Shown here: positions 63,509 to 64,000 of the stretch, one piece after another
How the letters are laid out: every line of letters starts with the position of its first letter
Position numbering within the stretch: position 1 is the stretch's first letter
NCBI RefSeq assembly: GCF_011927795.1
Contig: NZ_JAATJJ010000001.1
Coordinates: forward strand, 620,001-684,000
Reading direction: 5' to 3'
DNA: 64,000 bases
Source of the DNA: Saonia flava
GTDB lineage: Bacteria > Bacteroidota > Bacteroidia > Flavobacteriales > Flavobacteriaceae
Program-made: the position numbers and the translations under genes
Notes under the pieces: generated by a model
Told to the model about the DNA's origin: nothing
What the model saw: only the letters and a program-made list of their open reading frames with translations
Databases searched by the model: none

Positions 63509-63796
63509 TTATAATGATATTACGCCTTTTACCTTGCCAACTTCCCTATACTTTTCTATTACAGCATCGGGTCCTGGCAAGTTAACAGTAATAGAAATAC
63601 TGGTATATTTTCCTTTTTTTGATTGCTTAGACTCTATAACGGCTCCTGTGTTGTCAAAAATTTGGTTGATTTCAGCAATTTTGGATGTATCGGTTGGAAC
63701 AATAAATTTATACAGATAATCCGCAGGCCATGCATTATGGTCTGCCAATTGCGCTCTTAATCTTTTGTAAAATTCTTCAGATTTTTGAGTTTCCAT
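63509..63796 (-). CDS. DUF493 (YbeD-like) protein
   Basis: 95 residues from ATG 63796; five upstream codons from a TTG are not needed. It has an alpha/beta ACT-like fold: EFYKRLRAQLADHNAWPADYLYKFIVP, IAEINQIFDN, and KKGKYTSISITVNLPGPDAVIEKYREVGKVKGVISL. E. coli YbeD has a proposed but unsettled role near lipoate metabolism. It is divergent from the AAA ATPase gene. Confidence 0.87.
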   Translation of the reverse strand: METQKSEEFYKRLRAQLADHNAWPADYLYKFIVPTDTSKIAEINQIFDNTGAVIESKQSKKGKYTSISITVNLPGPDAVIEKYREVGKVKGVISL

Positions 63797-63882
63797 CACT
63801 TTTTTTTGCAAATATAATGTAACACTTCTGATTTTTTAGTCTTGTGGGGATTTCATTACTTTGCACCACAAAATTTCTTCAT

Positions 63883-64000
63883 TTGGATTCAAAAAGAATT
63901 GTTATTACAGGTGGTCCTGGAACAGGAAAAACTTCAGTGGTAAATAAGTTGGAACATGCTGGCCATTATTGTTTTCATGAGATTATAAGAAGTATGACTT
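63883..64000 (+). CDS. AAA-family ATPase, N-terminal part (cut by window edge)
   Basis: A TTG-started frame runs off the window. The first residues DSKRIVITGGPGTGKTSVV hold a Walker A P-loop (GGPGTGKTS), followed by LEHAGHYCFHEIIRSM, as in small AAA_28-type ATPases/kinases. A promoter-like TTACTTTG precedes it (63858-63865). The rest of the protein is outside the window, so function is not assigned. Confidence 0.8.
   Translation, partial: MDSKRIVITGGPGTGKTSVVNKLEHAGHYCFHEIIRSMT

Overview
This window looks like a chromosome segment of a flavobacterium (phylum Bacteroidota, probably a marine Flavobacteriaceae). The evidence is the low GC content, the near absence of Shine-Dalgarno sites, promoters resembling the Bacteroidota TTTG/TAnnTTTG type, and family-typical genes: DUF4290, DUF5777, DUF2911, a T9SS-like C-terminal tail, BshB1, a fused CcsBA, and MurA with Asp in place of the active-site Cys. 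The assignment comes from recognising protein families by eye; no database search was run.

Layout. (1) 1-5.7 kb: the C-terminus of a TetR repressor, a 16-bp palindromic operator, then a same-strand run of small detoxification-like enzymes (DUF1348, isochorismatase-like, alpha/beta hydrolase, PNPOx-like, PhzF, serine hydrolase). (2) 5.7-7.0 kb: a scar-like region with a decayed 5' fragment of gapA, a perfect 22-bp inverted repeat, an orphan helical protein and a tRNA-Ser-like 3' fragment followed by a terminator. (3) 7.3-10.1 kb: a nucleotide-transporter-like membrane protein fused to HEAT repeats. (4) 10.2-16.8 kb, minus strand: RimB-RimK fusion and GNAT-nitrilase fusion, then a tightly overlapping polyamine operon (arginine decarboxylase, agmatinase family, deoxyhypusine-synthase family, small acidic protein). 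(5) 17.4-20.1 kb: a molybdenum hydroxylase of the isoquinoline oxidoreductase type. (6) 20.4-22.4 kb: a PAS histidine kinase and response regulator pair and a truncated glycosyltransferase-like ORF. (7) 22.4-32.1 kb: the most distinctive region. A membrane-anchored LytTR regulator is followed by two paralogous modules. Each has a redox-type lipoprotein, a YceI lipocalin, an OB-fold protein and a DUF5777 outer-membrane barrel, and the lead genes share an upstream element with identical spacing. A small ArsR/SRPBCC/DoxX cluster with one SRPBCC pseudogene sits between them. (8) 32.5-64 kb: mainly housekeeping genes: M28 peptidase, tRNA-His, TPR histidine kinase, BshB1 plus a Cys/Met PLP enzyme, MATE pump, NYN-LOTUS protein, CcsBA, truncated haemoglobin, DUF2520-KdsC-Maf operon, MscS, TerC, PIG-L protein with a 33-residue membrane peptide and an SSS symporter, DUF2911, T9SS-like secreted protein, M20 amidohydrolase, a photolyase/SRPBCC/SDR/pirin cluster, MurA, DUF4290, DUF493 and the start of an AAA ATPase.

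How parts may work together. The LytTR region reads as a coordinated cell-envelope redox system: a c-type haem lipoprotein in one module and a repeat/cupredoxin lipoprotein in the other, each paired with a periplasmic lipocalin, a membrane-anchored OB-fold protein and an outer-membrane barrel. This is inferred from domain content and shared upstream sequence. The polyamine operon encodes arginine to agmatine to putrescine, and its deoxyhypusine-synthase homologue may extend this to homospermidine or another polyamine.
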